Below the pieces are notes generated by a model. It made no database searches and had not been told where the DNA came from. It saw only the letters and a program-made list of their open reading frames with translations. A program made the translations under genes and the position numbers. Shown here one piece after another: positions 1 through 13,296 of a stretch of DNA of 64,000 bases. The first letter of the stretch is position 1; each line of letters opens with the position of its first letter. The DNA comes from Cordia subcordata (Eukaryota; Streptophyta; Magnoliopsida; Boraginales; Cordiaceae), in assembly GCA_028554755.1 (NCBI GenBank), contig JAPTOF010000005.1:15846001-15910000 (forward strand), given 5' to 3'.

Positions 1-909
1 GAACATTTATGTTTCCTTAATGAAAAATGTTTGTTTTAGGGAAAAAAAAGTTAATTCAAACAAATCTTATATAAAATTATGAAGAGCTTTTAATTTAATC
101 AAAATAGCTCTAACATGAGGGTGGGCTCACACACTTGGTTTGAATGGTACGAGTCAACATTCAATATAACCGAACAGAAATCAAAATCGAATTGTAATAA
201 CTGAATTTTTTAATTTTCAAAAATTAATAATTAAAATTGAACCTAACTATATTAATAACCACAATTGTTTAATTGAGACTTTTTTGTTTGGTTTTGATTA
301 TTAATTGAAATAATTGATCTTTTTTTAAAAAAAACATACATTATTCAAAGCTAACCAAAATAACCAAAAATCCTTTGTAAATATAATAATCATATTCCAA
401 TATCGATCATCATGATTCACATTATATATAAAAGAGTAACTCAAACTTGTAAATACATATTAATCTAAACTTGAAAAGTAATAAATAAATTTTAGAAAAA
501 TGAGGTATTCGACTGTCAACTAAATGTTTTGAGAAATCATCGAATCCAAACTGAAAATCGAATTTTTCTATTTTTGATAACTGGAATCACACGGAATATA
601 AATATAGCTGAATGCCATTTTGTATTTCGGCTCCTTTTGGTTCGTTTTGATTACATTCGAATAATAATGCTCGTCCCTATTAAGTAGTTAGACTCTTAAA
701 AATATACATTTTTTTGTATAACTTTTTATAAAAAGTAATTTTTTTATAAGTTCAAATTATTGACTTATGAAATTAAGAATTTCAATTTTTAGAAAGAATC
801 AAGTTAAATATTTATTTTAAATAAAATATACTTTTTAATTAAAAAATTAATCTAAGAAGCCCTGAACGGTCCATCTTAACGGATCATATAGTTTTCCCCA
901 CTAGTAAAG
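1..909. other. AT-rich intergenic DNA, no gene seen
   Basis: Very AT-rich sequence with stops in all frames and no recognisable coding, RNA or transposon end signal. Confidence 0.6.
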
Positions 910-1130
910 TTGCGCGTCATTGCGAGGGGTGGGGGCGTTGCTCTTCTTTATTTTGTGATCAAAGGGGATGGACAGCTAAAAGGTACTTTTGTGGGATATT
1001 CTTTAATCGCTGCCTCAAGTATATGCTGCCTTTCAGTTTTCAGCCCTTTGGTTTGGCGGAGAGCATTTTCAGCTACTCGTCTTTCTGAAAACGATATCAG
1101 TGGCATTTTTGTGAGAGGAGAACTCTAAGG
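900..1130 (+). other. Relatively GC-rich island with a 72-codon open frame, origin unknown
   Basis: This 230-bp patch is clearly richer in G and C than its surroundings and contains an open frame (910-1128) starting with a non-ATG codon. The translation begins RVIARGGGVALLYFVIKGDG and has a hydrophobic middle. I do not recognise it. There is no splice context I trust and no paralogue in the window. It may be a captured gene or organelle fragment, or simply a chance open frame in a GC-rich patch. Confidence 0.2.
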
Positions 1131-2336
1131 TTACACGGTCGGGATGAGAAAGTAACTCACATGTTTGAAGCTACTTTTTCAGAAGTGAAGTTTTGAATTT
1201 AATTCCATGGGATGGAAAGTTTGTAAAAAAAAAAAAAAAAAGAAAAACTCTAAAATTACATGGTCGATAATTAATGTAAACATTATCGTATTTTTTTAAA
1301 TTTTAAAATAAAACTTCGTATAGTAATTTCATCTACGGACATAAAGTTTGTAAGGATTGTGGCGAAGAGATTTAGAAAGTAGATCAAGCAGTTTAAATTC
1401 CTTCTCTTATTGTAGATATTTGAATAAGGACCAAGGAATTTTTTTTTTAAAAAAAAAGGTTACTGAAAAACTTCCCTTAACAATGACGACGTAGTCACTG
1501 TTGAGCAGAGTTTCTTTCTTTCTTTTTTTAAACAAAGAAAGTTATTTGAAAACAACAATTTTGAGTATTTTTTATCCTTACCACATGTCAATAGGCAAGA
1601 ACTTTGCGTCTAGACAGTAACACATAACTTATATGCTTTATATATTACTTCCAAAACATGAGTACTATCTTATTCATTAACGTTTATATAGCATTAAGAA
1701 GCATCGTTGAATTAATTACCTAACTTTCCTAATTTTTCATGTTCTTTTTCTTTTTATTTATTCCAAAGCGGATCTATAGTAGTTTCTCATTTACTTTCAT
1801 TGATAACTTGAACTCGAGACTTATAAGTTTTAAGTGAGGGATACTACTACTGAGCTACACCCACTTCTCTTCTAATTTTTCATGTTTCTTTTCATAATTG
1901 TATAAGAATGATTATACTTGTTTTTGTTTTCATAGTTCTATAAGAATGATTACACCCTCTATGTCATGCATTTGCATGAAGAATAATAATGCAATTTGGA
2001 TATCCTAACAAATGGCCCCAAAAAAGGTTTATAAGATTGCTACAAGGTGAATATACTTCAAACGAACAATTACATAAATGTGAAAATTATCAATCAAAGA
2101 AAAAAGAATGCAAGAACTTCAATTTAAAATTTAATAGGCGTACATAATATTGCTACTTTTTTAATTGGCAAAATTTCATATCAAGGTAAGTGGTTAGAAA
2201 CTACTAAGTTACACATTTGTCATGGACTTATATGGCATCAAAAGTAGGTTTTCCTTTATTCGATGAAATTGGGGCTTGAAAATTAGAATAACTTGCGAGC
2301 AATTAACATGTCATAGTCTATATAAGAAGCGTGTAG
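1131..2336. other. Intergenic DNA, no gene seen
   Basis: AT-rich sequence with several homopolymer A/T runs (for example near 1226-1242 and 1440-1458). No coding or mobile-element signal could be supported. Confidence 0.55.
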
Positions 2337-2573
2337 GAAATATAATGTTGGTGAGTGTACTTTGGTGCCCAAGTGTTGCTCTAACCTTCATTTTTGCTTT
2401 CTTTCTTTCTTTCTTCCTCTGTAAGATAAGTTGTTGTACGCGAGTAAGTGTAATCTATAAGAAATATAATGTTGGTGAGTGTACTTTGGTGCCCAAGTGT
2501 TGCTCTACCCTTGGTTTTTGCTTTCTTTCTTTCTTCTTCTACAAGATATGTTGTTATACACGGGTGAGTGTAA
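2337..2573 (+). repeat. Two-copy tandem repeat, unit about 120 bp
   Basis: Two adjacent copies begin with aaatataatgttggtgagtg (near 2338 and 2461), followed by a shared tract around tttggtgcccaagtgttgct and a CTTT-rich run. The open frames over it (2276-2596, 2479-2673) reflect the repeat, not a gene: they translate to low-complexity Phe/Leu/Cys-rich peptide. Confidence 0.8.
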
Positions 2574-2638
2574 TTTTTTTGAAGTTTTCTTTTTAAATTT
2601 TTTCTTTTATTCCCTTGATGGAATTTGGATGCAAGTTA

Positions 2639-2758
2639 GAGGATGCTTGACTTTACTTATTTGGTGCTTATAAGCAATTAAATTATAAAAAGTATGTGAG
2701 AGGGTGTTTTCTTTTAGGTGTTTATAAGTACTCAAAATAAGCAAAGCCAAACACCCTT
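2639..2758. mobile_element. Tourist/Harbinger-like MITE, 120 bp
   Basis: Imperfect terminal inverted repeats (left gaggatgcttgactttact; right end, read in reverse, aagggtgtttggctttgctt) flanked on both sides by TTA (2636-2638 and 2759-2761). TTA target duplications with a GGGTGTTTGG-type end are typical of PIF/Harbinger (Tourist) MITEs. A relative lies in intron 1 of the aldolase gene (15,594-15,730). Confidence 0.6.
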
Positions 2759-2936
2759 TTATTACTATTGAAAAAAATAATTTTAATCACTTAAACTATT
2801 TTCAAAATCCCAAATTAAATACGGTAAGACAAGTCTCAAGCGCCGTCACACCTGGTAGGCCAAGCTTAGGATGTCGTTCAGGAGTTAATATAAACAAGTG
2901 ATGCAATTTGTGAAATTAATGAGTTTTGACCTTTTA

Positions 2937-3047
2937 TATACACACATACACATATATATATATATACACACTCACACATACACACATATATATACACATA
3001 CATACACACACACACATATACACATACACACATATATACACATACAT

Positions 3048-3092
<45 letters not shown>
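2937..3092. repeat. Compound (CA)n/(TA)n microsatellite
   Basis: Interrupted CA, TA and ACAT repeats for about 155 bp. Open frames on both strands here encode only His/Thr/Ile/Tyr or Cys/Val/Tyr repeats and are artefacts. Confidence 0.95.
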
Positions 3093-3099
3093 ATTCTAG

Positions 3100-5620
3100 T
3101 GCTTGCTAATTTGTTGCTTATTGCTTGAGATAATGATAGTTCATTCAGATTAGTGCATTAAAGTCTTGCAGAGAATTGGACCTTTCTCCACCATGAAGTA
3201 ATTGCTCTGAGTTACCCGTTAGCATTGAATGGTTTATCTTGACCCAAAAAAGGAAAGGGTGGAAAAAAGGCGAAACTCCAAGATTTGTGGGCTTTTAGCC
3301 TTTAAATGCAGTTGCACGGAAAAAATATTTATCAAAAGTACTTATAAAGAAAGCCTTCTGTACCCTCTATATAAAGTATATCACAACAGAAACTTTTACT
3401 ATCCACAGTGACCACATACATAAGCACTTGTTTTGGTGTTGGGGGAGAAGCTTTGTCCATCCACACAGAAAGAGACAAAATTGTCCGTCAACTCGTCATA
3501 ATCACCAGCAAGTTTGTATGACATTTGCAGTTCTAATACTCATATGGTCCAACACCATGTGTATCGGTGAGGATGGTTTTTGTAAATTTTTTTAATTATT
3601 AATTAAGATATATTATTAATATTTGTCTCAACATATTCAATTATCCAAATTATTTTAAGAATTCGATTATTCTGTTGTTGTTTTGCAAATTTAGTTATCT
3701 CAATTGTTGTGTGTTGTGGATTCTTTTGTTGCATTTATTAACGTAGTTCAATTTGGTTTTGATTAGTGATTTTTACAAATTTGGATATTTGATCTTTTGA
3801 AAGTTTGATTTTATTAGATTTTGTTATAATCAATTTCTCTCCTCTATTGCTTGCAATGCTTCTCATAACATTATAAATAAAGTTCAATGATAGTTGATTG
3901 TGGATGTTATTTTATCACAACGTTATACTATTGTGACATTTTCTTGTCAAAAAAACGAACAAACTTTATTGATAAAACAAAAGATATATAATCAGACCAG
4001 AGAAATTTGATCAAAAAGTATATAACTATTGCAATAAAAAACCAAAAACATAACAACAAGGATTGAACCAAAATTGTTGCAAAAATACTATCTCAACAAA
4101 CTTATGCAAAATATATATTTCTAGACTCAACCAAAACAAGTAAATTCACGTGATATCTTTACAAAACATAACACACACCCATCTCACTATTGTAACAAAT
4201 TCATTCTCCAAATATTGGTACGGTTTGGTGCATCCATTACTTGTGATAAAGAACACAAATTTAAATTTAAAACCTTTTATTATAACAAAAGTGACTCATC
4301 ACTACATATGAGTTCTGGAGGCTTAATCATTATTTCTTAATCATATATGAGAATAATATTTGTGCATGCCAGTTATCTACTCCATTACCGTTGTTAGATT
4401 TGACCAATCATTTCATTCTATTACAATAAAGATTGGAATCACATCCAACCTCTAAAGAAGTGAATATGTCATGACAAATCTAACAGTGGTAATCATTAAT
4501 ATAATTATGATGAAGCAACTTAGATAATTTAGTATTATTAAATTCCTATCATAAATATTATATATATACATTAATATTAATACAATAAATAAATATATTA
4601 ATATCCTTTTTACAAGCTTAAATCTTTAGGTAGTAACTCTAAGTCTCTAACATTTATATCTACGTGCAAGGTTAAAAAGCATATCTTTCCATTGCACGTA
4701 AAGAGACTCGTTGATACAATAAATAAATATATTAATATTTTTTTTATAAGTTTAAACTTTTAAATGAGGTAGTTATTCTAAAACTTGAATCAATTGAAAA
4801 TTTTAAATTTTAATTTAGTATTTTCCTTTGTCCATGTCCTAAATTCTGATTGCATTATATATATATAGGTCCTTGAATCACTTGAAATCTATCTACCTAA
4901 CTACGATCTCCAAAGGCTGTGGAAAATTTGTGTTGTTGACTTACACAAAGTTTCTTTGGTCTTTGGCACAAAAAGTCTTTTCTATAATTTAAAAATTTTG
5001 ACATTCTGAAATCAAATTGAATTTATTTTTTTCAATGGTAAAAAACTCATCGTAAGTAGTTTTTAAAGATTCATTTTAAATTGTAAATCTCATAATACAA
5101 CAATGTATCTCAATATTCTAGATACAAGTTAATTAAAGACCAGTTAATATTTGTCTTTAGAAGTCTAGGTTCAATTAGAAACCTTTTCATATGCAATAGA
5201 CATTATAACTTTCAAAGATTTAAATTCTTTTGACATCCATTGACAATTAATTATAACTGGTTGATTAAGTTATTTTTTTTAAACTAGAACTATTTGTAAT
5301 GTCTTCTCTTTCTCTTTTGCTTTTCTCTCTTCCCCCTCCCCCCCCCCCCCTCCTTGCTGCCGCCCCCTAGCAATGTAGGGGTTTAATTACTGCTATTTCT
5401 ATAAGCTAATGATGGTTGATCTTTTGCATTTTGGGATATGTCCAAAATATTTTCACAGCCTGGCCGGTGGGGCGGGAAATCAAATAATCCTGTGAGAAGT
5501 AGAAAAACCATAAAAAAAACGACAGGTTGGTTGAGCACAAATTTTTTATTTTGTATATTTCTGTGGTCTAGCTCGAGATCCCCATGTTAGGAAAGAATAA
5601 AGTAAGGAACACTGATTGTC
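3100..5620. other. Intergenic DNA with one dispersed repeat, no gene seen
   Basis: AT-rich sequence without convincing exons. The piece 4316-4450 (around aatcattatttcttaatca and gagaataatatttgtgca) recurs at 7238-7375, so it is a dispersed repeat of unknown type. A C-rich run lies at about 5331-5351. Confidence 0.5.
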
Positions 5621-5625
5621 ATTTA

Positions 5626-5854
5626 GGGCCCATTTGGATTGGTTTTTTTCGAAAATATTTTTTTCAATAGCTATTGAAAAACACATTTTTTTAAGAAGCT
5701 GAAAATTCTGGCTTCTAAAAAAAGCTGTATTTAAGTTTTTTTTAGAGTTTCAGTTTTTTCTGAGGCCAAATCAAATAGTTATTGCAAATTTAATGTAACT
5801 TTTTCAATAAAAAAAAGTACTTTTTCCTGAAAAAAAACCAATCCAAACACACCC
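5626..5854. mobile_element. Tourist/Harbinger-like MITE, 229 bp
   Basis: The left end gggcccatttggattggttt and the right end (reverse read gggtgtgtttggattggttt) form terminal inverted repeats. Both are flanked by TTA (5623-5625 and 5855-5857). The whole body is a near-palindrome rich in A/T runs, with no coding capacity. Ends and target site match PIF/Harbinger-derived Tourist MITEs. Confidence 0.75.
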
Positions 5855-5857
5855 TTA

Positions 5858-8272
5858 GCATGGGAGAAGGGGGCAGTTCAAGTGGGTTTCTTGGTACCAT
5901 ACCCTGCGTTGCCCTGTCGAGCTCAGTTTGAGCTTTTCAGTCTCCTTCCATTTAGTTGCACAAGATAAGGAAAAAAGGGGCCTTTTTTTTGTTAAAGGAC
6001 TAACTATTGTAGCTAAGTTTATAATATTGCGAAAAAATAATTTTATGAGTCAAAATTTAATAATTATAAATTATTTTAAAAGTGATTTTAAATAATGATA
6101 ATAGTTTATTACTGTTGAATTCCGTTTACACTTTTGTGAGGTTACCAAAAAAATTCACGTTCACTGTTGTGTGCCCTTAACGATTAACATAATTGTTGGC
6201 CGTCAATCGAGTTTTTCTTATCTTAAAAAAAATTAGCCAAATGCGAGAAATAAAACGAAGATTTTTTTTATTTGAGTAGATGAATTATTTATTTGAACAT
6301 AAATCACTCTAAATTTTGTGGATTATTTTTCATGTTATCAACCATAATCATCATCACCTATTGACTGTACCTCATGCAAGTGTTGTCACTGAACCATGCA
6401 ATTATCCCCTCTTGTCTCCATATACTCAAGTGAGTAAATAATAAAGTTGAACCAACTTTTGGCTGTTTATGGTTCTCCCATATTTCCTTTACAAATATTT
6501 GCTTTTATTAGGGTACTTTTATTATTCAACATTATATATAATCATCGTTCTTCTTTTTTAAGTGTGATTGGTTTTTGTCAACAACTCGTGAATCACAGTG
6601 GAAACCCAACATATCATGATACTAAAAAGCATCAATGGAATAACCAAAGATTGTAGGATTGGTTCATCATAAATGAACAAGAACAAACCTCAAATACAGT
6701 CAAGTAATTTATGAAGGATATCAATTTAAATTTGTTACAATATATTTTCGTTTGACATGAAAAATCTTAAGATTTTAACTCGCTATACAGATCTTAATTT
6801 ATTTCTTTGATTGACCAATTTAATTTTACAGTGGAATTTCATAGTTCTTACATGCTATTAGATCAGACCTTTTCATCCAGTTTTGTTTATATTACATATT
6901 CACTAAGGTTAATTTATTTATATCTATTCATGTGGTGATCTATCCTTATTAGTAACCCACTAGCTAGCTATAATTGCTTGTTTAATTTGCATCTTCAATC
7001 CAATTCAATTTTAACTTCCAAGTGGTGCAAAAGCCACTGGCTTATATGCGAGAGGTGTTACAATAAACTATTATTTCACAGAGAAAATATTTAAGATCTT
7101 AATGCATCATATATAAGATTCTAGACTACATATTTCATATAAAACTCACAATTGTTAACGAAATTCAAAACCTTTGATTAATCACCAATCAATCATTGTT
7201 CCTCGTTTAGACTTAATCATTATTTCTTTATCAGTTACTTAGGCTTAATCATTATTTCTTCATCACAAATGAGAATAATATTTGTGCACGCCAGTTAATC
7301 CCACTTTATTACCGTTATTGCGGTTTGACCAATCATTTTATTCCATTATAATAAAGTTTATCATATCCAAGATTCCAATCAACAGCATTTTCTTTCCCTT
7401 TTTTTTTAAATAAAAAGTTAGAGACAGAAGAAACAAAAAAAACTATATTACCCCCCATCGTCATCGACATCGACATCTACACATGCATGCAGCCCCTTGC
7501 AAAAAGGTCCACAATCTTCTGCTCCATTCAATGAATAGTGCCCCTACACTTTTTACTGTCAATTCAAATTGAGAAAGTGATGCTAAACTTGTTAGGGTTT
7601 CTCTTTTTTTGGTCAATGGACACTACTTTTTAGGTCAAAAATTGCAACTTGTGACTAAAACATACACCGAGAGGACGAATAAATTTATATATATGCTGTC
7701 ACGTTTTGTGTTTGTGGTCACTCAGGTGGCCTATGACTAGAATAATTAAACCATAATATTATCGTATTAGTGACATTAATTAATCCTTATAAATTACTAA
7801 CAGAAATATAATGATCATACACGGACATTAAAAGTACAAAGTTTTTTAGTTGATCGACACGTGTCATAAGGTTCTATTTGCCTTGGCTCAGTTTTTGGAT
7901 ACTTTTAGCAACTTTATATTAGTTTAAAGGCCGACCTAGTATATTTAGTTTATTTTTGAAGGAATTTTTGCATAAAGGTCAAGTTAAAAAAATTAAAAGC
8001 TTCAAATTTGAACTTTTTAGATAAAGGTATATTGAGAAACTACATGTACCTTATATGAAAAGTTGTTAAGACATTTTTTTTTTAAATAAAATTGTTCTCA
8101 TAAATATCACTCCATAATTTCGAAAGCCTAACAGTACTCTCAAAATAACTAGAAGTTTATTGCTAAGCAATCAACGACTTTTTTTCAGCAATTCTTCTAC
8201 CCAAAAAACTACTACTAGAAACTCAACAATTTAACAACTAAAATTTGATAATTAGACCAGACAGAGCCTATA
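5858..8272. other. Intergenic DNA, no gene seen
   Basis: AT-rich. It holds the second copy (7238-7375) of the dispersed repeat seen at 4316-4450. The open frame 6447-6656 has no recognisable domain and no coding bias I can see. Confidence 0.5.
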
Positions 8273-8471
8273 TTAATAACCACGTTGGCGGAGCGAGTCA
8301 TGTATGAGAGGCGGCCAAGGCACCCCTTCAACTTTTTTGCCCCAATTTTTCTTTTGGAAAAATTATTACACTAAATTAAATAAAATCTTTTAAAAGAATT
8401 TGGCACCCGCTGACTCCTACAACTATCCCACCTTAATCTTAAGTCAGGGGGTGCTTTATTCAAGCCTCCCT

Positions 8472-8488
<17 letters not shown>

Positions 8489-8512
<24 letters not shown>
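8489..8512. repeat. (TA)n microsatellite
   Basis: A run of about 12 TA dinucleotides inside the hAT-like element. Confidence 0.9.
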
Positions 8513-8516
<4 letters not shown>

Positions 8517-8700
8517 GAATTTTAAAAGAGTTAATGATTTTCTTCACTAATTTTGTCTTTAGTATAGTTTATCAATTCTTAATTCACAATTTGTAGATTT
8601 AATGCGAAGAATATTTGGAAATAACATAAACAACCTCAAACTAGATTCATTTTAAAATATTATCACTTAAGCATACATATTTTAATAGTATCAATAATAA

Positions 8701-8794
8701 CCTAATTTTAAAAATTCTAGAATTTGGAGTCATGCCTATGATTATAACCTAATTTTAAAAATTCTAGAATTTGGAGTCATGCCTATGATTATTA
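8701..8794 (+). repeat. 47-bp tandem duplication
   Basis: Two adjacent, nearly identical 47-bp units beginning cctaattttaaaaattctag. They lie within the hAT-like element and probably arose by replication slippage or unequal exchange. Confidence 0.9.
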
Positions 8795-8980
8795 CAAAAG
8801 GTAGCTTTTATTCATAATCACTGTATTTATTTATTTATGTCTTTTTTATATGTTACTATTAAGATATTATTTTTGTATTATATACTTTTATAATTAATTT
8901 TTTGATTTATATAAAAAAACTTATAAATAGATATGTGCATCTGCTATTACTAGGGTCCTGGCTCCACCATTATTAATAAC

Positions 8981-9639
8981 TTGAAGGATATATACGTCGT
9001 TTAGTACAGCTAGTGTGGCTTAAGGTTTCTAGAAATTTGGTGACATTAAGCTCAATTGAATGAAATGTAATCTTATTACTGTGATGATAATATATATTTA
9101 AGACAACACAAGATATGCAATACCAAGCAAAATCAAATCTAATGAACAAAACAAGTTTTTTCCCCACAGGACAGGAGGATGCAAGGGCTTCCCTAGCTGT
9201 CTCAAAACCCATATGCCCAGATTCCATTTCCCTCAACATCTTTCACCTAATCAAATTAGATAATTTCGACAGCCAGATCAATGTCGCATTTCGAGGAAAT
9301 ATTCAATTTTTTTAAAAAGAATAATTAAATTTTATCTCTCTTTTTTTTTAATTCATAAACAAATTTTTATTTGTATTGAGAGAAGATGTGGTCCAGAATG
9401 AGTCTTGATTTTCATTCATGCACACAACACAACAAAAACTGTTTTTTTTAAAAAAAAAATTGTTTGAGGCATTAAAAATTGGGAAATGATTTCTTTTTCT
9501 CTTTTTCTTTTTTTTTTAGTGATGGGGGAATTTGCAAGGAGTGTGGTGGTCCATTGTTCAGTTCCTTAGGACATTTAATGAACGGTATCTTTTCATACGT
9601 CTACATGGGCTGGCATTAATGTGTTCAGTTTTATGCTTT

Positions 9640-9672
<33 letters not shown>

Positions 9673-10876
9673 GTATATAGTCTACTCATGCACCAAGCCA
9701 AGGTTTATTGCAGTACGAGGGGAAACAAACATTGAATGAGGGAGTATCTATTATGACAAAACTAGTGGTCAATTGGTGTCTTCCATATGTGTAGGTTTCT
9801 TATCATTGTCTTTTTTTTTTTTCTTTTCCTTTTAATTTTTATAGTAAGAAATTTACTCCAAGTAGGAGTATACTAAAATGGATCTTTCCATTCATCCAAA
9901 TTTTTTTTAGTAGGATTCATTTTCATCGATTTATAAAGTGTTATAAGATTTTATTTCTCCTTGTGTTTGAGAACCACATGTTAGATTGAAATAGAAAAGA
10001 GTATATGTAAGGGTCGTAATTGTAACTGGTTAATCAAAATTAACAAGTTTATTCAATAGCCTTTATGGACGGGACTTGTGGCTTTCAAAATCAAAATCAC
10101 TTATACAGTTGAACAGGACTCATGGCTTTCAAAATTGAAACCCTACTCTGAGTTGAAATTTTGGCTTTTTTTCATCAATCTCAAAGTTATAAATCTCTGG
10201 TATACCTTTCATCTATACTCTAAGTAAAAAAAAACTAACCATGTTTACGCTATAAGAGAATAAATTAGCAATTAAGATCTTTGACCACAAGAAGTCACTT
10301 AATTGCTCTTCCCAATTGTTGTGGTCAAAAGTGGTGTTCTGATAAATAAGCTACTATGCATTGCATTGCTACTAAGAGTCGCAAGCCTACCAAGGAAAAA
10401 AAAAAAAACCAAAGTCTTATATTGCGAACAAACCCAAAATCTGTAAAATCCAGCCCATATTTTTGGAAATTAGAAGCCCATCTTGATTTTCTAATCCATT
10501 CTCCGGCCATTACGAGCAAAAAGCAAAATTGCATGAAAAAGAATTGAATATTCATAGACATATTTAGAATTTCCTTTTCTTATTTCTGGCAAATAACTAT
10601 TTATTAAATTTCAGTTTTCATAAGGTAATTCTTTTTGTTGAGGTCAAAAACAAGGATAATATAGTATTAACTTACCTCAGAGGGGTCAAAGATACATTTT
10701 GTATAACTCAAAGAAGGACCAATCATAAAACTAAAGGGATATATCAAAAAAGGGATATATCACTAAAGACCTAGTGGTCAAGTAGTATGTATTTTACTTT
10801 TAATATAATTGGTCCAGGATCAATTTCAACTAGTTACATATAACCAGTCGTTGGCTTCCCTTGAAGTGAAAAAAGG
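8981..10876. other. Intergenic DNA with one exon-like patch
   Basis: Mostly AT-rich with a (CT)n(TA)n microsatellite near 9642-9672. The stretch 9165-9240 is richer in G and C and reads on the minus strand as an exon-like peptide (MLREMESGHMGFETAREALA), but I see no partner exons and no family match. No gene is called. Confidence 0.4.
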
Positions 10877-10884
10877 GATATATC

Positions 10885-11718
10885 TAGGGGTGGGAATCAG
10901 AACGGATAACCAGATAATCGAATAATTAGATATCGGATAGCCAAATATCGGATTGGAAAATCAGCTATCTGATCGGATAGTTCAAAAATACCTATTCGGC
11001 CAGACATCGGATGTTCGGATGTCGGATATTTTTGGATTCGGATAGTCGAGTTTTCGGATTTGTTTAATAATATAAAATATTTAATTTCTCATTTAATATT
11101 TCACTACTAAACAACATTACAACAATATAGACTTAACACTACTCAAACTACAACAATATTAAATTGCATTGAATAAGAGAATGAAAAAATTAACACATTT
11201 CACTAAATATAAAGTTTACCACAAACTATAATTCACATTAATATGTCATATAAAATAATAATAGATAATAACCAGTGTATAGAAGTTTACCACAAATCAC
11301 AGTAATATGTCACACAAAATACAGGCGATACTAAATACAAAATCTATCACAATTTATATTTCATAACAAATCATCAAATATTTTTGTTGTACAAAAAGTT
11401 AAACAAATAAAATATCCCAAATGCATGACATAAAACAAAAATATTTAAAATAAAGTTAAAATTCATAAAATAATAAAATGTTGAACCATTTTTGGACAAT
11501 GAAGCCCTTAACATAAAATTAATATATTTTTATGTGTTTTATTTTTTGGATATTTTGGACCGGATTTAGATTGTAAAAAATTATCCGAATTATATTCACT
11601 ATTTTTATCGGATATCAAATTCGGATATATCTGTATCTGAAATTTTTATAATTTCTCTATCCAATTAGGTTTGTATACAAATACGAATTCAGATATATAA
11701 TGGATATTTCCACCCCTA
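10885..11718. mobile_element. Non-autonomous hAT element, 834 bp
   Basis: Terminal inverted repeats taggggtgggaa and tttccacccta-type (right end ccacccct plus a) are flanked by a perfect 8-bp duplication, gatatatc, at 10,877-10,884 and 11,719-11,726. Both subterminal regions are dense in degenerate cggatat/atccgaat motifs, as expected for transposase-binding repeats of hAT elements. There is no open frame. The TAGGGGTG terminus and 8-bp target site support hAT. Confidence 0.85.
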
Positions 11719-11726
11719 GATATATC

Positions 11727-13150
11727 TATCATATACTTCTCATATAAATTTTGTAAAAGTTTGGGCAAACTTTGTTAGAGCTATAATGTTACCTTTTCTT
11801 CTTCTCTTTGCTACATGCCATCTTCAACAGCCTCCCCCCTTATAATAAAGGGGACAATATAGAGCCAAAAAAGTGAAACACTATTTTGTAAAAAAATTTC
11901 TATTTCATTTTCACACTGAGATAATAAAAGAAACCTAAATATCAAGTTTCCGGTACTCTAGTATCATATATGTTGTCGAGAATCACAGTTCAAGAATTGA
12001 AATTTTAGACCAAGAGTAACATGAATGGGTTCGAATATAGTGCATTTTATATTATATGTTCACAATTAATGAATGACATGTTTACAACTTAACTACACAT
12101 TTCATCTTTTCAAAGTTTTTGTTTGGATCTTCCACACACACACACACGTATATAATACTGTCTATGTATATATACACACACATATACATACAAGAACAAA
12201 TCTGTTAGTGTTTGACCAAAAAAAGAAAAAAAAAAAAAGAGGGATTGCCACAAGACGGCGACGGCAATGGCAGTAGCAAGGCGACAACGATAGCAGCAAC
12301 AAGATTTTCTAATTTTTTGAGAGAATATTAAAGAGAAAATTGAAAGCTATAGAGAAAAGAGGATAAGAAAGAGAGAGAGATTCTGCAAAGAGAGGTAACG
12401 AACAGAGAGCATTCTGCAGTTCTATTTTCCTTTTAACATAGGCGCGTGTATCGTGGGTGCACAATGTAAGAGTAGTATATGGTGTGAGGGGTTTGCGAAC
12501 ACAGATTTAGTTCCTCCGTTCCGAGAATATGGTTAGAGCAAGATGAGGATAAAAACAAACCTTATCCTGCAAACATTTCGTGACAAAATTTTATGGCTAA
12601 GAAGGAAAAGAACATAGGTGGGTTTGCGGCACGGAGACCACAAAATACAACTCAAACAGACTATATTAGCAATATCACGTACCACACCGAAACAAACTAC
12701 TCTAACAAACTACTCTTATTCATTAGGTAGAATTAAAACATTAGCACTTAACATTTAGGAGAAAAGTGTGAAAATTCTCACACACCTTAATATCATGAGC
12801 AAGATTCGATAATTATTAACTCTATACCATTCATTATGAATATTTAAATAATTTATAGCTGTTAGACCTCGTCTACAATATCACAATCTTATGAACAAAT
12901 CCACTCCCAAAATTGGGAATCATGCACGATAGCTAAAAGTAGAGATTACTACATATACGGAATGAATTATATAAACTACGATAAATTCAGTACATCTCAC
13001 GTATTGGCTTAACAATGGAGTAACAATCTCAATGAACAAAAAGTCGCACAACGAAATTGCTGCAAAATGTTACTTAAAATTCTGACTTAAGAGGCATCCC
13101 CAGTTCTCAGGGTTGCGATACACATATAACTAATTATTATTCAAGCACTT
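11727..13150. other. Intergenic DNA, no gene seen
   Basis: Contains a (CA)n/(TA)n tract near 12,131-12,190 and a G/A-rich patch at about 12,230-12,640 that looks like the edge of a transcribed region but gives no supported reading frame. The sequence next to 13,297 probably includes the aldolase 3' UTR; I found no clear polyadenylation signal. Confidence 0.45.
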
Positions 13151-13296
13151 GAGTTTAATATTAAAAATAAAAAGTACCGAAAAAGGGCAAAACAGGCCTT
13201 ATCTAACAAGTCTTCTCTCAGCAAACGATGCCACCGGGAGGAGCAAATATAAAATTACATGACAACAAGCAGCGAACGATCTGGTTGCAGTTCACC

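Larger units (their letters stand above)
8281..8972. mobile_element. Non-autonomous hAT-like element, 692 bp
   Basis: The left end cacgttggcggagc and the right end (reverse taatggtggagccagg) match the common plant hAT terminus of CAGTGGCGGAGCC type. The 8-bp sequence ttaataac directly flanks both sides (8273-8280 and 8973-8980), a perfect hAT target duplication. There is no coding sequence. An internal 47-bp unit is duplicated in tandem (8701-8794). Relatives lie at 39,486 and 52,741-53,829. Confidence 0.75.

Noticed and set aside
2878..3128. Open frames on both strands of 63-76 codons
   Set aside because: They lie over a CA/TA microsatellite and encode only short dipeptide-like repeats.
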